DNA of 64,000 bases, from the NCBI GenBank assembly GCA_900471525.1, contig UCEZ01000012.1, positions 1 through 64,000 of the forward strand. Direction: 5' to 3'. The stretch comes from Hyphomicrobiales bacterium (GTDB lineage: Bacteria; Pseudomonadota; Alphaproteobacteria; Rhizobiales; Rhizobiaceae). This document shows positions 54,086 through 62,033 of the stretch, piece after piece. The notes beneath the pieces are model-generated. The model saw only the letters and a list, made by a program, of their open reading frames with translations, searched no databases and was not told the DNA's origin. Within the stretch, counting starts at the first letter, position 1, and each line of letters begins with the position of its first letter. Made by a program: the position numbers and the translations under genes.

Positions 54086-56734
54086 TCACGCTGCCTTCCT
54101 GGATTTTCCGAGACGCTTGATGGCGTGTTCAAGCGGCCGCTGACCGTCGCAATAATCCTGCCATGCCGAGCTTTTCGCAAGCAGCGCGGGCACAGTGCGA
54201 ACCGTGAACCGCATGGGATCAAGGTCCGCTTTGACCTGAGTCCATGTCAGCGGCATCGACACGGTGGCGCCCGGCCGCGCCCGCGGCGAAAGTGGCGCCA
54301 CCGCTGTCGCCATGCGATCGTTGCGCAGGTAGTCGAGAAAGATCCGCCCCTCGCGCTGGTTCTTCGCCATCTTGATCAAGTAGAGGTCCGGATTGTCGCG
54401 GGCCATCTGTTCGCAGACGTCATGGGCAAAGCCCTTCGCTATATCCCAGTTGAGTTTCTTGCCCTTTGATACGGCAAGAGGCGTCACCACATGCAACCCC
54501 TTGCCGCCCGTCGTCTTGCAGAAGCTGACGAGCCCAAGTTCCTCCAGCCGGTCACGGATTTCGCGGGCGGCTTCGACGACGGTGGAGAATTCGACGTCAG
54601 GACCGGGGTCTAGGTCGAACACCAGACGGCCAGGCACTTCCGGCTGACTGGGCTCACAATTCCATGGATGCAGCTCGACACCGCCGATCTGGGCGATGGC
54701 CGCCAAGCCTTCGACGCGGTCGATCTGCAGGTAAGGCTTCTTGTCGCCAAACACCGTGACCAATTCCAGCAGGTTCGATGTCCCCGGCATGGCATGCCGC
54801 TGAAAGAACTGCTCTCCGCCGATGCCGTCCGGTGTGCGAATGATCGAGCAGGGGCGTCCCTTGATGTGGTCGATCAGCCAGGAGCCGACGGCTTCGTGAT
54901 AGTGCGCCAAATCCACCTTAGTCACCGGCTCTCCGTCACCGGCATCCGGCCATAGCGGCTTGTCGGGACTGGAGATCATGACGCCCATAACCTCTACCTT
55001 CGCGCCCCTGCGGAAACGCTTTGGCGCCGGCTTCGACGTCTCGGGATCGGGCACCTCGGTTTTGGCTGGTGAGGCCGGCTTCTCGGCCTCCACTTCCGCC
55101 GCGGGCTTATCTTCCCGCAAGCCCTTGAATGCGGCTTGGCGCACTTGGCCATCGGCCGTCCAGCCGGCAAACTCGATCTCGGCGACGAGTTCTGGTTTCA
55201 GCCAGACGATATCGGGACTCTTCTTCGGCGCCCCAATCCCTGTGAACGGCGACTTGGATGTCTCCTTTTCCTGCAGCTTGGGGAGCAGCGTCTCGACGAT
55301 CTTGGCGCCATAGCCCGTACCGACGCGCCCGACATAGACAAAGTGGTCGCCGCGATTGACGCCGACGAGCAGGGAGCGGAACTTGCCGTTGGTTTTGGCA
55401 TAGGCGCCGATGACCACCTCGTACCCTGCCCTGCATTTAGATTTCGCCCAGGTTTCCGTGCGGCCTGACTGATAGGGAGCGTCGCCCTGCTTGGAGACAA
55501 TCCCTTCCAGCGACAAACGGCAGGCGGATCTCAGAACCGCATCGCCGCCGGTCTCGAAATGCTCGACGAAGCGCAGACGCGGATCCTCGCCGGCGTCCGA
55601 CAACAGCGACGCAAGCCGTTGCTTCCGCTCTGTGAGCGGCAGCTCACGCAGATCTGCCTCGCCGACGAAAAGCAGATCGAAGGCAAAGTACACCAGATCG
55701 TCGGTCTTTCCTTCCGACAGCGCCGCCTGTAGCGCGGCAAAATCCGGGGCGCCGTTTTCGTCGAGCGCGCAGATTTCTCCATCGATGATGGCATCGGGAA
55801 GAGCCGAGGCTGACGTGGCGATGGCCGGGTATTTGGCGGTCCAATCCAGGCCCTTGCGGGTTTTCAGGGTTGCGTCACCATTCTCAATACGCATCTGGAT
55901 GCGATAGCCGTCGAACTTGATCTCATGGATCCAGCCGTCGGCAGATGGCGGGCGCGCCAGGGTTTCGCAGAGCTGCGGCAAAATGAAATCCGGCATGGCG
56001 GATTTCGTCCGCTTCGCAGCTGCCGACTTTTTCGTGGTCTTCACACCCGCTTTGCGGTCCTCGGCGGCAAGACCGTGATTACTGTCCCACACCGCATCCG
56101 CCTCGAGGTCGCCATTCTGCAGCATGAATGGCTTGGGCTTCCTGCCTTTTCCGGCTGCGATCGCCTCCATCGTCCGGCTGGAAGCCACGGACGTATTATT
56201 TTCCGCCAGGACGGCCGCTCCGTTTTCCTCGACCGAGAAGTCGTCGTGATGCTTGATAAGAAGCCAGTTGGTCCGTTTGCCGCCATCGCGATCATGGCGC
56301 ATGCGCACGAGGACGAAGCTACCGTGCAGCCGCTTGCCCTCAAGGGTGAACTTGAAATCACCTTTCGCGAGCGCCTCCTCCGGAGTCTTGTTGCCTTCAG
56401 GCTCCCAGTAACCGCGATCCCACAGCATGACCGTGCCGCCGCCATATTGGCCTTTTGGGATGGTGCCTTCGAAATCGCCATAGTCGAGCGGGTGATCTTC
56501 GACTTCGACGGCCAACCGCTTGTCGTGTGGGTCCAGCGAAGGACCCTTGGTCACCGCCCAGGATTTGAAGACACCATCGAGTTCGAGTCGAAGGTCGTAG
56601 TGCAGACGGGTCGCATCGTGCTTCTGGATCACGAACCGCCGACGGTTCGACGACTTCACCTGCGTCTCGCCACTTGGCTCGCCCGTTTTCTTGAAATCGC
56701 GCTTGGCACGGTATGTCGAAAGATTGTCGACCAT
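54086..56734 (-). CDS. ligD: LigD multifunctional NHEJ DNA ligase (phosphoesterase-ligase-polymerase)
   Basis: 882 residues from ATG 56734; the frame is open further upstream but that part overlaps dinB. Domain order: 3'-phosphoesterase at about 33-165 ([31 protein letters not shown]), ligase with Lys273 in [45 protein letters not shown] and FKGLRED, then primase-polymerase with [26 protein letters not shown] and [10 protein letters not shown]. This PE-Lig-Pol order is typical of rhizobia. Divergent from dinB. Confidence 0.96.
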   Translation of the reverse strand: MVDNLSTYRAKRDFKKTGEPSGETQVKSSNRRRFVIQKHDATRLHYDLRLELDGVFKSWAVTKGPSLDPHDKRLAVEVEDHPLDYGDFEGTIPKGQYGGGTVMLWDRGYWEPEGNKTPEEALAKGDFKFTLEGKRLHGSFVLVRMRHDRDGGKRTNWLLIKHHDDFSVEENGAAVLAENNTSVASSRTMEAIAAGKGRKPKPFMLQNGDLEADAVWDSNHGLAAEDRKAGVKTTKKSAAAKRTKSAMPDFILPQLCETLARPPSADGWIHEIKFDGYRIQMRIENGDATLKTRKGLDWTAKYPAIATSASALPDAIIDGEICALDENGAPDFAALQAALSEGKTDDLVYFAFDLLFVGEADLRELPLTERKQRLASLLSDAGEDPRLRFVEHFETGGDAVLRSACRLSLEGIVSKQGDAPYQSGRTETWAKSKCRAGYEVVIGAYAKTNGKFRSLLVGVNRGDHFVYVGRVGTGYGAKIVETLLPKLQEKETSKSPFTGIGAPKKSPDIVWLKPELVAEIEFAGWTADGQVRQAAFKGLREDKPAAEVEAEKPASPAKTEVPDPETSKPAPKRFRRGAKVEVMGVMISSPDKPLWPDAGDGEPVTKVDLAHYHEAVGSWLIDHIKGRPCSIIRTPDGIGGEQFFQRHAMPGTSNLLELVTVFGDKKPYLQIDRVEGLAAIAQIGGVELHPWNCEPSQPEVPGRLVFDLDPGPDVEFSTVVEAAREIRDRLEELGLVSFCKTTGGKGLHVVTPLAVSKGKKLNWDIAKGFAHDVCEQMARDNPDLYLIKMAKNQREGRIFLDYLRNDRMATAVAPLSPRARPGATVSMPLTWTQVKADLDPMRFTVRTVPALLAKSSAWQDYCDGQRPLEHAIKRLGKSRKAA

Positions 56735-56842
56735 GAACTCCAGGCTCCCTCCTGCTTGTTGATGTCCCAGGATCAAAACGCCGTGGTAGGCCAGTAGTTT
56801 CACCGCTTCGAGGACTGAGTAAACGGAGTTGTTGATATCGCC

Positions 56843-56871
56843 GAGAACACTGCTATGTTCTCTCTTTGTTT
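56843..56871. promoter_or_regulatory. Candidate regulatory palindrome and near-LexA site before dinB
   Basis: GAGAACA-CTGCTA-TGTTCTC (56843-56862) is a perfect inverted repeat, and overlapping it GTTC-TCTCTTT-GTTT (56857-56871) is one base from the LexA consensus GTTC-N7-GTTC. The site is in the 195-bp region between ligD and dinB, 59 bp before the dinB start. LexA control is plausible but the last base is wrong. Confidence 0.45.
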
Positions 56872-56929
56872 CGCTGTAAACAGTCAAACGAGATGTGCTG
56901 ACTCTGCAGCCTTTCTTGTTGAAGCCGCC

Positions 56930-58030
56930 ATGAACGATATGAGCAACATCCCGGTCCGGAAAATCGTCCATGTCGACATGGATGCCTTTTACGCGTCGGT
57001 CGAACAGCGAGACAATCCGGATCTTCGTGGCAAGCCGCTCGCGGTCGGTGGATCCGCGGCGCGCGGCGTGGTGGCCGCCGCAAGCTATGAGGCACGCGCC
57101 TTCGGTGTCCATTCCGCCATGCCGTCGGTCACAGCAAAACGGAAATGTCCGGACCTGATTTTCGTGCCGCCGCGCTTCGACGTCTACAAGGCGGTTTCCC
57201 AGCAAATCCGCGAAATCTTCGCCGAATACACCCCGCTGATCGAGCCGCTATCCCTCGACGAGGCCTATCTCGATGTCACCGAGAACTTGAAGGGCATGGA
57301 AATCGCCACCGAGATTGCGCTGGAGATCCGTGCGAAGATCAAACAGGTCACCGGGCTCAACGCCTCAGCCGGCATTTCCTACAACAAGTTTCTCGCCAAG
57401 ATGGCCAGCGACCTCAACAAACCCAATGGCCAAGCCGTCATCACGCCGAAGAACGGACCAGGCTTTGTCGAAACCCTGCCCGTCAAGAAATTCCACGGTG
57501 TCGGGCCGGCGACGGCCGAGCGCATGCGCAAATACGGGATCGAAACCGGGCTCGATCTGAAATCGAAGTCGCTCGCCTTCCTGCAGGAGCATTTCGGGAA
57601 GTCCGGCCCGTATTTCTATGGCATCGCCCGCGGTATCGACGAGCGCCAGGTCAAACCCGACCGCATCCGCAAATCGGTCGGAGCTGAAGACACATTTGTT
57701 GAGGACATCGATGACCTCGAACGGGCGACGGCAGAGCTGAAGTCGCTTGCCGAGAAGGTCTGGCGCCACTGCGAGTCACAGGGAATTGGCGGCAAGACGG
57801 TAACGGTCAAAATCAAATACTCGGATTTTACCCAGGCGACGCGCAGTCGGACCGGCACAGTGCCCTTCGCCAACATGGCGGATGTCTTCGAGGCGGCATC
57901 CGGACTTCTGGCAACCGTCTATCCCTTTAAGCTGTCCGTGCGCCTGTTGGGCGTGACGCTCTCGTCGCTGACCAACGATCAGGCCAGCACCGCGATCGAG
58001 GAACAGCCGCAACTCGATCTCAACCTGTAG
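56930..58030 (+). CDS. dinB: DNA polymerase IV (Y-family)
   Basis: 366 residues from ATG 56930 (ATG 56939 is an alternative). Catalytic acidic motifs [13 protein letters not shown] and [11 protein letters not shown] are intact, unlike Imu[37 protein letters not shown] helix-hairpin-helix, little-finger domain, and C-terminal QPQLDLNL resembling a beta-clamp-binding motif. Mutagenic translesion synthesis; located opposite ligD in a repair neighbourhood. Confidence 0.95.
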   Translation: MNDMSNIPVRKIVHVDMDAFYASVEQRDNPDLRGKPLAVGGSAARGVVAAASYEARAFGVHSAMPSVTAKRKCPDLIFVPPRFDVYKAVSQQIREIFAEYTPLIEPLSLDEAYLDVTENLKGMEIATEIALEIRAKIKQVTGLNASAGISYNKFLAKMASDLNKPNGQAVITPKNGPGFVETLPVKKFHGVGPATAERMRKYGIETGLDLKSKSLAFLQEHFGKSGPYFYGIARGIDERQVKPDRIRKSVGAEDTFVEDIDDLERATAELKSLAEKVWRHCESQGIGGKTVTVKIKYSDFTQATRSRTGTVPFANMADVFEAASGLLATVYPFKLSVRLLGVTLSSLTNDQASTAIEEQPQLDLNL

Positions 58031-58055
58031 CAAGAACAAGGTTCGTAAAAACGAA

Positions 58056-58205
58056 AAAGCCTGCCGCGGGAGGAGGTGCGGCAGGCTTTCCGAAAAGAAC
58101 CGAACAGCGACGGGAGGAGGAGTGCCGCTGCTCCGACAGACGTCCCTGGGAGGAGGAGTGGGCCGTCTGAAAGTCGAAGCTTTGCGGGAGGAGGTGCATC
58201 GCTTC
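58056..58205 (-). ncRNA. Array B: four hairpins with GGGAGGAGG loops (anti-SD, cuckoo/CcsR-like sRNA)
   Basis: B1: AAAGCCTGCCGC (58056-58067) and GCGGCAGGCTTT (58078-58089), a perfect 12-bp stem with loop GGGAGGAGGT. B2: CAGCG (58105-58109) with CGCTG (58126-58130). B3: CAGACG (58137-58142) with CGTCTG (58164-58169). B4: GAAGC (58176-58180) with GCTTC (58201-58205). On the minus strand every loop reads CCUCCUCCC and B1 is followed by UUUUUCGUUUUU, a good intrinsic terminator, so the RNA most likely runs leftwards and ends at B1. Convergent to dinB. Same design as 18551-18660. Confidence 0.65.
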
Positions 58206-58339
58206 AATACTGCTTATCATACACCGATCGCGGACAGGGCCAATGTCTCATGCTGCACTTCAGCTATGCAAGGAAGACAAGTCTGAAAGGTCACTGAGCG
58301 AACGAGGAACCAAGCGACTTAGACCTGCGAACTCGACGC

Positions 58340-58366
58340 AAAAACGCCCGCATCATCAGCGGGCGT
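58340..58366 (-). terminator. Intrinsic terminator of the DUF1127 gene
   Basis: ACGCCCGC (58344-58351), loop ATCATCA, GCGGGCGT (58359-58366); on the minus strand the stem is followed by UUUU. It lies 32 bp past the DUF1127 stop. Confidence 0.8.
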
Positions 58367-58397
58367 CGAGCAGTCTTAGAGACCAGATGCTGTGCGG

Positions 58398-58544
58398 TTA
58401 GCGCACGATCGATGCGCGGGCAACGTTGCGGATGTCGGCGCGGTCGATACCGAGGTCCTGCAGTTCGCGGCCAGTCAAGCGTCCGAGTTCGGTGACGGCC
58501 TGACGATACTTGCGCCAATTGTTGAAAGAGCGTGCTACGTTCAT
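58398..58544 (-). CDS. DUF1127 small arginine-rich protein
   Basis: 48 residues, MNVARSFNNWRKYRQAVTEL then GRLTGRELQDLGIDRADIR and an ASIVR end. The YRxxxxELxxLxxRELxDLGIxRxDI pattern is the DUF1127 signature; in Agrobacterium such proteins influence phosphate and RNA-related physiology (established for some members). SD AAGGGGATTATC before ATG 58544. It has its own terminator at 58340. Upstream GGAAC (minus strand) is followed by CGTC rather than CGTT, so EcfG control is only a weak possibility. Confidence 0.88.
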   Translation of the reverse strand: MNVARSFNNWRKYRQAVTELGRLTGRELQDLGIDRADIRNVARASIVR

Positions 58545-58725
58545 GATAATCCCCTTCCTGAGAGCTATGTGACGTCAGCAACCTTGCTTGGTTCCGGCGT
58601 CGTTTCGATGATTGGAATATAGGCATTTCAATCGGTTTAAAACAGAGACAATCCCTCACTCCACCTATGCGCAAGACGCATAGGATTTCCTTTTCCGGAG
58701 GACATGGCCCCCCGATTAAAGGTCG

Positions 58726-58800
58726 TCGGACGCCGACGCGTGAAAGCGCCGTCTCCGGCAGCGCGAGGTCCCGCAGGCGATCAAGCGGCTCGCCAAATCG
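58726..58800 (-). pseudogene. Short AraC-family regulator remnant
   Basis: The minus strand reads GEPLDRLRDLALPETALSRV, closely matching GPLGWMLRDIALPETALSRV in the AraC protein at 5261 (about 75% identical at the nucleotide level over 60 bp by eye). No frame continues it. It is a small leftover of a related regulator gene. Confidence 0.5.
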
Positions 58801-58830
58801 TCGAAGCAGGCCGCTTGAACGCGCGGTCCA

Positions 58831-59109
58831 TCAAATACCATAGCGCCGATCGAGTTCTTTCAGCGCGGACTGTACCTCATCGATAGAAATCGGCTCTGGC
58901 ATTCCCGGCACCTGCCGGAGGGCCGGCTTGGAATCGATAGCGTAAAAGTCGGAGGCCCAGGCCGCGAGGATCGTTCGCTTATCATCGACGGAAAGAGCCG
59001 GCGCTCTCACCACATCGATTGGCCGCCGAAGCTGCAGACCCTGAAGCAAGACCGCTGGTCCCATCGCCATGGCGCTGCTAGCCGCCTGCTGCAACATGTC
59101 GTGCGTCAT
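58831..59109 (-). CDS. Conserved hypothetical protein
   Basis: 92 residues: MTHDMLQQAASSAMAMGPAV, RRPIDVVRAPALSVDDKRTI and LAAWASDFYAIDSKPALRQV followed by EVQSALKELDRR. The central LSxDDKRxILAAWASDxYA pattern is one I associate with short rhizobial stress proteins of unknown function. It is 9 bp downstream of the DUF982 gene on the same strand, so likely co-transcribed. Confidence 0.7.
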   Translation of the reverse strand: MTHDMLQQAASSAMAMGPAVLLQGLQLRRPIDVVRAPALSVDDKRTILAAWASDFYAIDSKPALRQVPGMPEPISIDEVQSALKELDRRYGI

Positions 59110-59118
59110 CGGGCCACC

Positions 59119-59418
59119 TCACTGTACGTGTGGATCCCGGTCACGCCGCAGGCGTGTGGCCGCGATCATATTGGTTTCCGGCGCCAGCAGATCGTGTTTC
59201 TCAGCGAAGGCCGCAAATAGGCCACGCACGGTTTCCGCTTCAATCTCGCCACGCAGTGCCGCACTGCAGGCCTTGAGGGCAATCGCATGCGCGCTGTCCC
59301 TGAGTGACGTCGGGCACTCGGAAAGATGCCGGTAGGCATCCATGACGCTGCGAACCTCTGATGGGTAGCCAAGGCCGACGAGAATGGAAACAGGCTGTCT
59401 AAACATATCGGGTTTCAT
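59119..59418 (-). CDS. DUF982 protein
   Basis: 99 residues; PVSILVGLGYPSEVRSVMDA, YRHLSECPTSLRDSAHAIAL and FAAFAEKHDLLAPE match DUF982, a family almost confined to Rhizobiales and usually found on plasmids in many copies. Function unknown. SD GGAAGGAGAGAGCG before ATG 59418. Followed by the 92-residue gene. Confidence 0.85.
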   Translation of the reverse strand: MKPDMFRQPVSILVGLGYPSEVRSVMDAYRHLSECPTSLRDSAHAIALKACSAALRGEIEAETVRGLFAAFAEKHDLLAPETNMIAATRLRRDRDPHVQ

Positions 59419-59449
59419 CGCTCTCTCCTTCCCAACCCGGAATGTTGAT

Positions 59450-59471
59450 GGGCGCCGCAGTGACGGCGCCC
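59450..59471 (-). terminator. Hairpin after hsp20
   Basis: GGGCGCCG (59450-59457), loop CAGTGA, CGGCGCCC (59464-59471), just after the hsp20 stop on the minus strand. No clear U-tract, so it may only stabilise or attenuate the transcript before DUF982. Confidence 0.45.
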
Positions 59472-59492
59472 TTGTTGAGCGGACAATGCAGG

Positions 59493-59966
59493 TTAAGCCG
59501 CCTTGTGCGCTTCGATCTGCGCGGGAGCAGCAGACATCAAACCAGCAGCGCTCTCGATCGAGATCTTGCGCGGCTTCAGTGCCTCGGGGATCTCCCGAAC
59601 CAGATCGATCGACAGGAGTCCGTTGCTGAGGTCCGCCCCGTTCACCCGGACGTGGTCGGCGAGTTCGAACCGGTGCTCGAACGGCCGGCCGGCAATGCCG
59701 CGATGCAGGTAGCCCTCGGCAGCCGCTTCCTGCTTCTTGCCGGTGACTGTCAGTAGATTGGATTGGAAGGTGATGTCGAGTTCGTCCTGGGTGAAGCCCG
59801 CGACCGCGATCGAAATCCGGTAGGTGTCGTCACCGGTCTTGACGATGTCATAGGGCGGCCAGTCACTGATCGACCGGGCGCGCTGGGCGTTTTCCAGAAG
59901 ATTGAAAACCCGGTCGAAGCCGACGCTGGAACGGAACAGAGGTGCATAGTCGTAAGATGTTGCCAT
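59493..59966 (-). CDS. Small heat-shock protein, Hsp20/IbpA type
   Basis: 157 residues from ATG 59966; this start sits 8 bases from SD AGGAGG, while ATG 59972 is too close. Alpha-crystallin domain about residues 35-130: WPPYDIVKTGDDTYRISIAV, AGFTQDELDIT, LTVTGKK and GIAGRPFEHRFELADHVRV with the C-terminal NGLLSIDLVREIPE. Class A rhizobial IbpA-like chaperone that holds unfolded proteins. Leader RNA shows a ROSE-type structure. Confidence 0.93.
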   Translation of the reverse strand: MATSYDYAPLFRSSVGFDRVFNLLENAQRARSISDWPPYDIVKTGDDTYRISIAVAGFTQDELDITFQSNLLTVTGKKQEAAAEGYLHRGIAGRPFEHRFELADHVRVNGADLSNGLLSIDLVREIPEALKPRKISIESAAGLMSAAPAQIEAHKAA

Positions 59967-59970
59967 AGCC

Positions 59971-60050
59971 ATATCCTCCTTGAGCAACATGGATATAGAA
60001 GCGCCGAAAGCGGCGCTCCCAGCAAGGCCAGCCCTGATTCAGCAGCTGGC
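59971..60050 (-). promoter_or_regulatory. ROSE-like RNA thermometer in hsp20 leader
   Basis: On the minus strand the leader contains a hairpin AGCGCCG/CGGCGCT (60017-60000) and then ATATCC (59996-59991)-ATGTTGCTCAAGGA-GGATAT (59976-59971), which folds the SD GGAGG into a stem with UUGCU opposite it. UUGCU facing the SD is the ROSE hallmark in rhizobial small heat-shock genes (established). Opening on heating would release translation. Folding not computed. Confidence 0.6.
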
Positions 60051-60190
60051 GACAATCGATTTGGTTTTTGAGAATTTCGGATTCAAGAGTAGCGGCAGAA
60101 AAAAATTTGCTCGTTTTCGGCTTCAGCACACCAGCTTAATCCTCCTCATAAACGGCCGCATTATCCTGAGCTTCGTGCACGACTTCTCGG

Positions 60191-61084
60191 TCAGGCGATG
60201 CCCTTGCCGCCGGTGACACCATAGACCTCACCGTTGATGAAGCTTGCTTCCGACGATGCAAGCAGGACGAACACGGGAGCCAGTTCAACCGGCTGGCCGG
60301 GCCGGCCAAAGTCGCTGTCCTTGCCGAAGTTCTTCACCTTCTCGTCGGGCTGCCCGCCACTCGGCTGGAGAACCGTCCAGACCGGTCCGGGTGCGACGAC
60401 ATTGGCGCGAATGCCACGCTCAATCAGCTGCTTGGCAAGGGCCTTCGTATAGGCAACGATACCGGCCTTTGTCGTGGCATAGTCGAGCAAGATCGGTGAC
60501 GGCTGATAAGCCTGGATGGAGGCTGTGGTGATCACCGCTGATCCCGCCGGCATATACGGCACGGCGGCTTGTGCGATCCAGTGGAGCGCATAGAGATTGG
60601 TCTTCATCGTTTTGTCGAAATCTTCCGTAGACAACTCCTCGATCTTTTCGCGGTATTGCTGATGGCCGGCATTGATGACGAGGATATCGAGGCCACCTAG
60701 GCCAGAAACGGTTCTGTCGACCAGTTCTTTGCACCAGGACTCGTCCGTGATGTCGCCCGGAAGCGCGACGACCTTGCGGCCCTCGGCTCCGATAAGGCTC
60801 GTCACCTCCCTGGCATCCGCCTCTTCATCCGGAAGGTAAGCAATCGCGACGTCGGCACCCTCGCGGGCAAAGGCGATTGCCGCGGCACGGCCAATGCCAG
60901 AATCGCCGCCGGTCACGAGTGCCTTCCTGCCAGCGAGCTTCCCCGACCCGCGATAACTTTCCTCGCCGTGATCCGGCGTGGGATCCATCTTGCGGGCGAG
61001 GCCAGGCGCCTGTTGCGGTTGGTCTGGGAAAGGCGGTGCTGGATAAAGCGTGCGAGGATCGTACATGGAGGTCTTGTCGCTCAT
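60191..61084 (-). CDS. SDR-family oxidoreductase, YghA-like general-stress protein
   Basis: 297 residues with an N-terminal extension (YPAPPFPDQPQQAPGLARKM) typical of YghA/GsiB-like stress SDRs, then NAD(P) motif TGGDSGIGRAAAIAFAREG, NAGHQQYREKI, catalytic Ser in TTASIQAY, YATTKAG (YxxxK) and a C-terminal NGEVYGVTGGKGIA. Expressed from the EcfG promoter at 61132-61156, 48 bp upstream. Substrate unknown. Confidence 0.9.
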   Translation of the reverse strand: MSDKTSMYDPRTLYPAPPFPDQPQQAPGLARKMDPTPDHGEESYRGSGKLAGRKALVTGGDSGIGRAAAIAFAREGADVAIAYLPDEEADAREVTSLIGAEGRKVVALPGDITDESWCKELVDRTVSGLGGLDILVINAGHQQYREKIEELSTEDFDKTMKTNLYALHWIAQAAVPYMPAGSAVITTASIQAYQPSPILLDYATTKAGIVAYTKALAKQLIERGIRANVVAPGPVWTVLQPSGGQPDEKVKNFGKDSDFGRPGQPVELAPVFVLLASSEASFINGEVYGVTGGKGIA

Positions 61085-61131
61085 AATGACACCTAAAATT
61101 TTGCGAATTGCATGCGGAATGACTGTCTGCG

Positions 61132-61156
61132 AACGCCCGTTTCATCCCTTTGTTCC
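61132..61156 (-). promoter_or_regulatory. EcfG-type promoter for the YghA-like SDR
   Basis: On the minus strand GGAAC (61156-61152), 16-bp spacer, CGTT (61135-61132), an exact match to the EcfG/RpoE2 consensus. It is 48 bp before the SDR start. Confidence 0.75.
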
Positions 61157-61173
61157 TGTGACGGCGTCGGCTC

Positions 61174-61198
61174 GGAACAAACTTTTTGCGTTGTCGTT
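61174..61198 (+). promoter_or_regulatory. EcfG-type promoter for the small basic stress protein
   Basis: GGAAC (61174-61178), 16-bp spacer, CGTT (61195-61198); exact match. The gene start at 61230 is 32 bp downstream. Divergent with the promoter at 61132, the -35 boxes being only 17 bp apart. Confidence 0.78.
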
Positions 61199-61229
61199 CG
61201 TTCTGATTATCAACGAAGGAGGAAATGTC

Positions 61230-61550
61230 ATGCCCCGTGGTGACAAGTCCAAGTACACCGACAAGCAGGAACGCAAGGCCGACCACATAGCCGAAAGCTA
61301 CGAAGACCGTGGCGTATCCGAGAAGGAAGCCGAGCGCCGAGCCTGGGCGACCGTCAATAAGGATGATGGCGGCGGCAAGAAGGCCGGCGGTTCCGGACAA
61401 GGCAAGCATACCGGTCATCCGGCCGCCCACAAAGGCGGCGAGAAGGGCGGCAAGGCGGCAGCGTCGCGATCGGCCGCAGATCGTTCGGCTTCGGCAAAGA
61501 AGGCGGCGGCGACGCGGAAACGGAACCCCGAGCCCCGCGCCCATCATTGA
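61230..61550 (+). CDS. Small basic Lys/Gly/Ala-rich stress protein (plasmid-stabilisation-like annotation)
   Basis: 106 residues from ATG 61230 with SD GAAGGAGGAAATGTC. N-terminal DKQERKADHIAESYEDRGVS and EKEAERRAWATVNKDDGGGK form a short helical domain; the rest is disordered KAGGSGQGKHTGHPAAHKGG with basic repeats, recalling nucleoid or KGG-type proteins. Rhizobial homologues are often called plasmid stabilisation protein without proof. The EcfG promoter upstream makes it a general-stress gene. Confidence 0.8.
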   Translation: MPRGDKSKYTDKQERKADHIAESYEDRGVSEKEAERRAWATVNKDDGGGKKAGGSGQGKHTGHPAAHKGGEKGGKAAASRSAADRSASAKKAAATRKRNPEPRAHH

Positions 61551-61606
61551 TCGGTTTTGTCCCATGACGGAGCAGACGCTACATCCCAACAGCCGACGGT
61601 TTCCTG

Positions 61607-62005
61607 ATGGTCTTGAGGCAGGGAGACGACGTGCTTGCCCGGCTGGGAACGCTGATGGTCGACGAAGACATAGCTTCGGCCATGCTTTCTGGATTCGGGT
61701 TCGCTGGCCAGATCACCTTCGGCTTCTTCGATTTCGAAGCCCGCGAATACAAGCCGAAGACCTATGAAAACCTTGAGGTGACCAACTTGACGGGCTCGCT
61801 TGCCTGGAAGGATGGAAAACCGCTGCCGCATCTGCACGCAACCGCCGGCAGCTCTTCCTTCGAAGCGGTCGGTGGTCACCTGTTGGCGCTGGAGGTCGGT
61901 CGCGGTTCGATGGAGCTCCATGTGACTATACTGAGAGACCGGCTTGAACGGTCCACCGACGCGTCGATTGGCGCCAACGTCCTGCAACTCGGTCCGGCCG
62001 GTTGA
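61607..62005 (+). CDS. PPC/DUF296-domain protein, possibly frameshifted near its start
   Basis: 132 residues from ATG 61607 as it stands. PPC pattern: LMVDEDIASAMLSGFGFAGQ, FFDFEAREYKP, and HLHATAGSSSFEAVGGHLLA with the metal-type HxH and GGHL. The expected N-terminus MTEQTLHP is encoded from ATG 61564 one frame away; removing one A near 61589 would join it as MTEQTLHP-TADGFLMVLRQGD. So the 5' end has a one-base insertion or a sequencing error, and 61607 may not be a natural start. Role unknown, perhaps nucleotide or DNA binding. Confidence 0.7.
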   Translation: MVLRQGDDVLARLGTLMVDEDIASAMLSGFGFAGQITFGFFDFEAREYKPKTYENLEVTNLTGSLAWKDGKPLPHLHATAGSSSFEAVGGHLLALEVGRGSMELHVTILRDRLERSTDASIGANVLQLGPAG

Positions 62006-62033
62006 GACACGAGGCTCGCTAGGCTGCCTCGTT

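Noticed and set aside
54086..57205. A 1039-residue version of LigD
   Set aside because: The added N-terminal part overlaps dinB antisense, has no domain, and ATG 56734 gives the standard LigD start.
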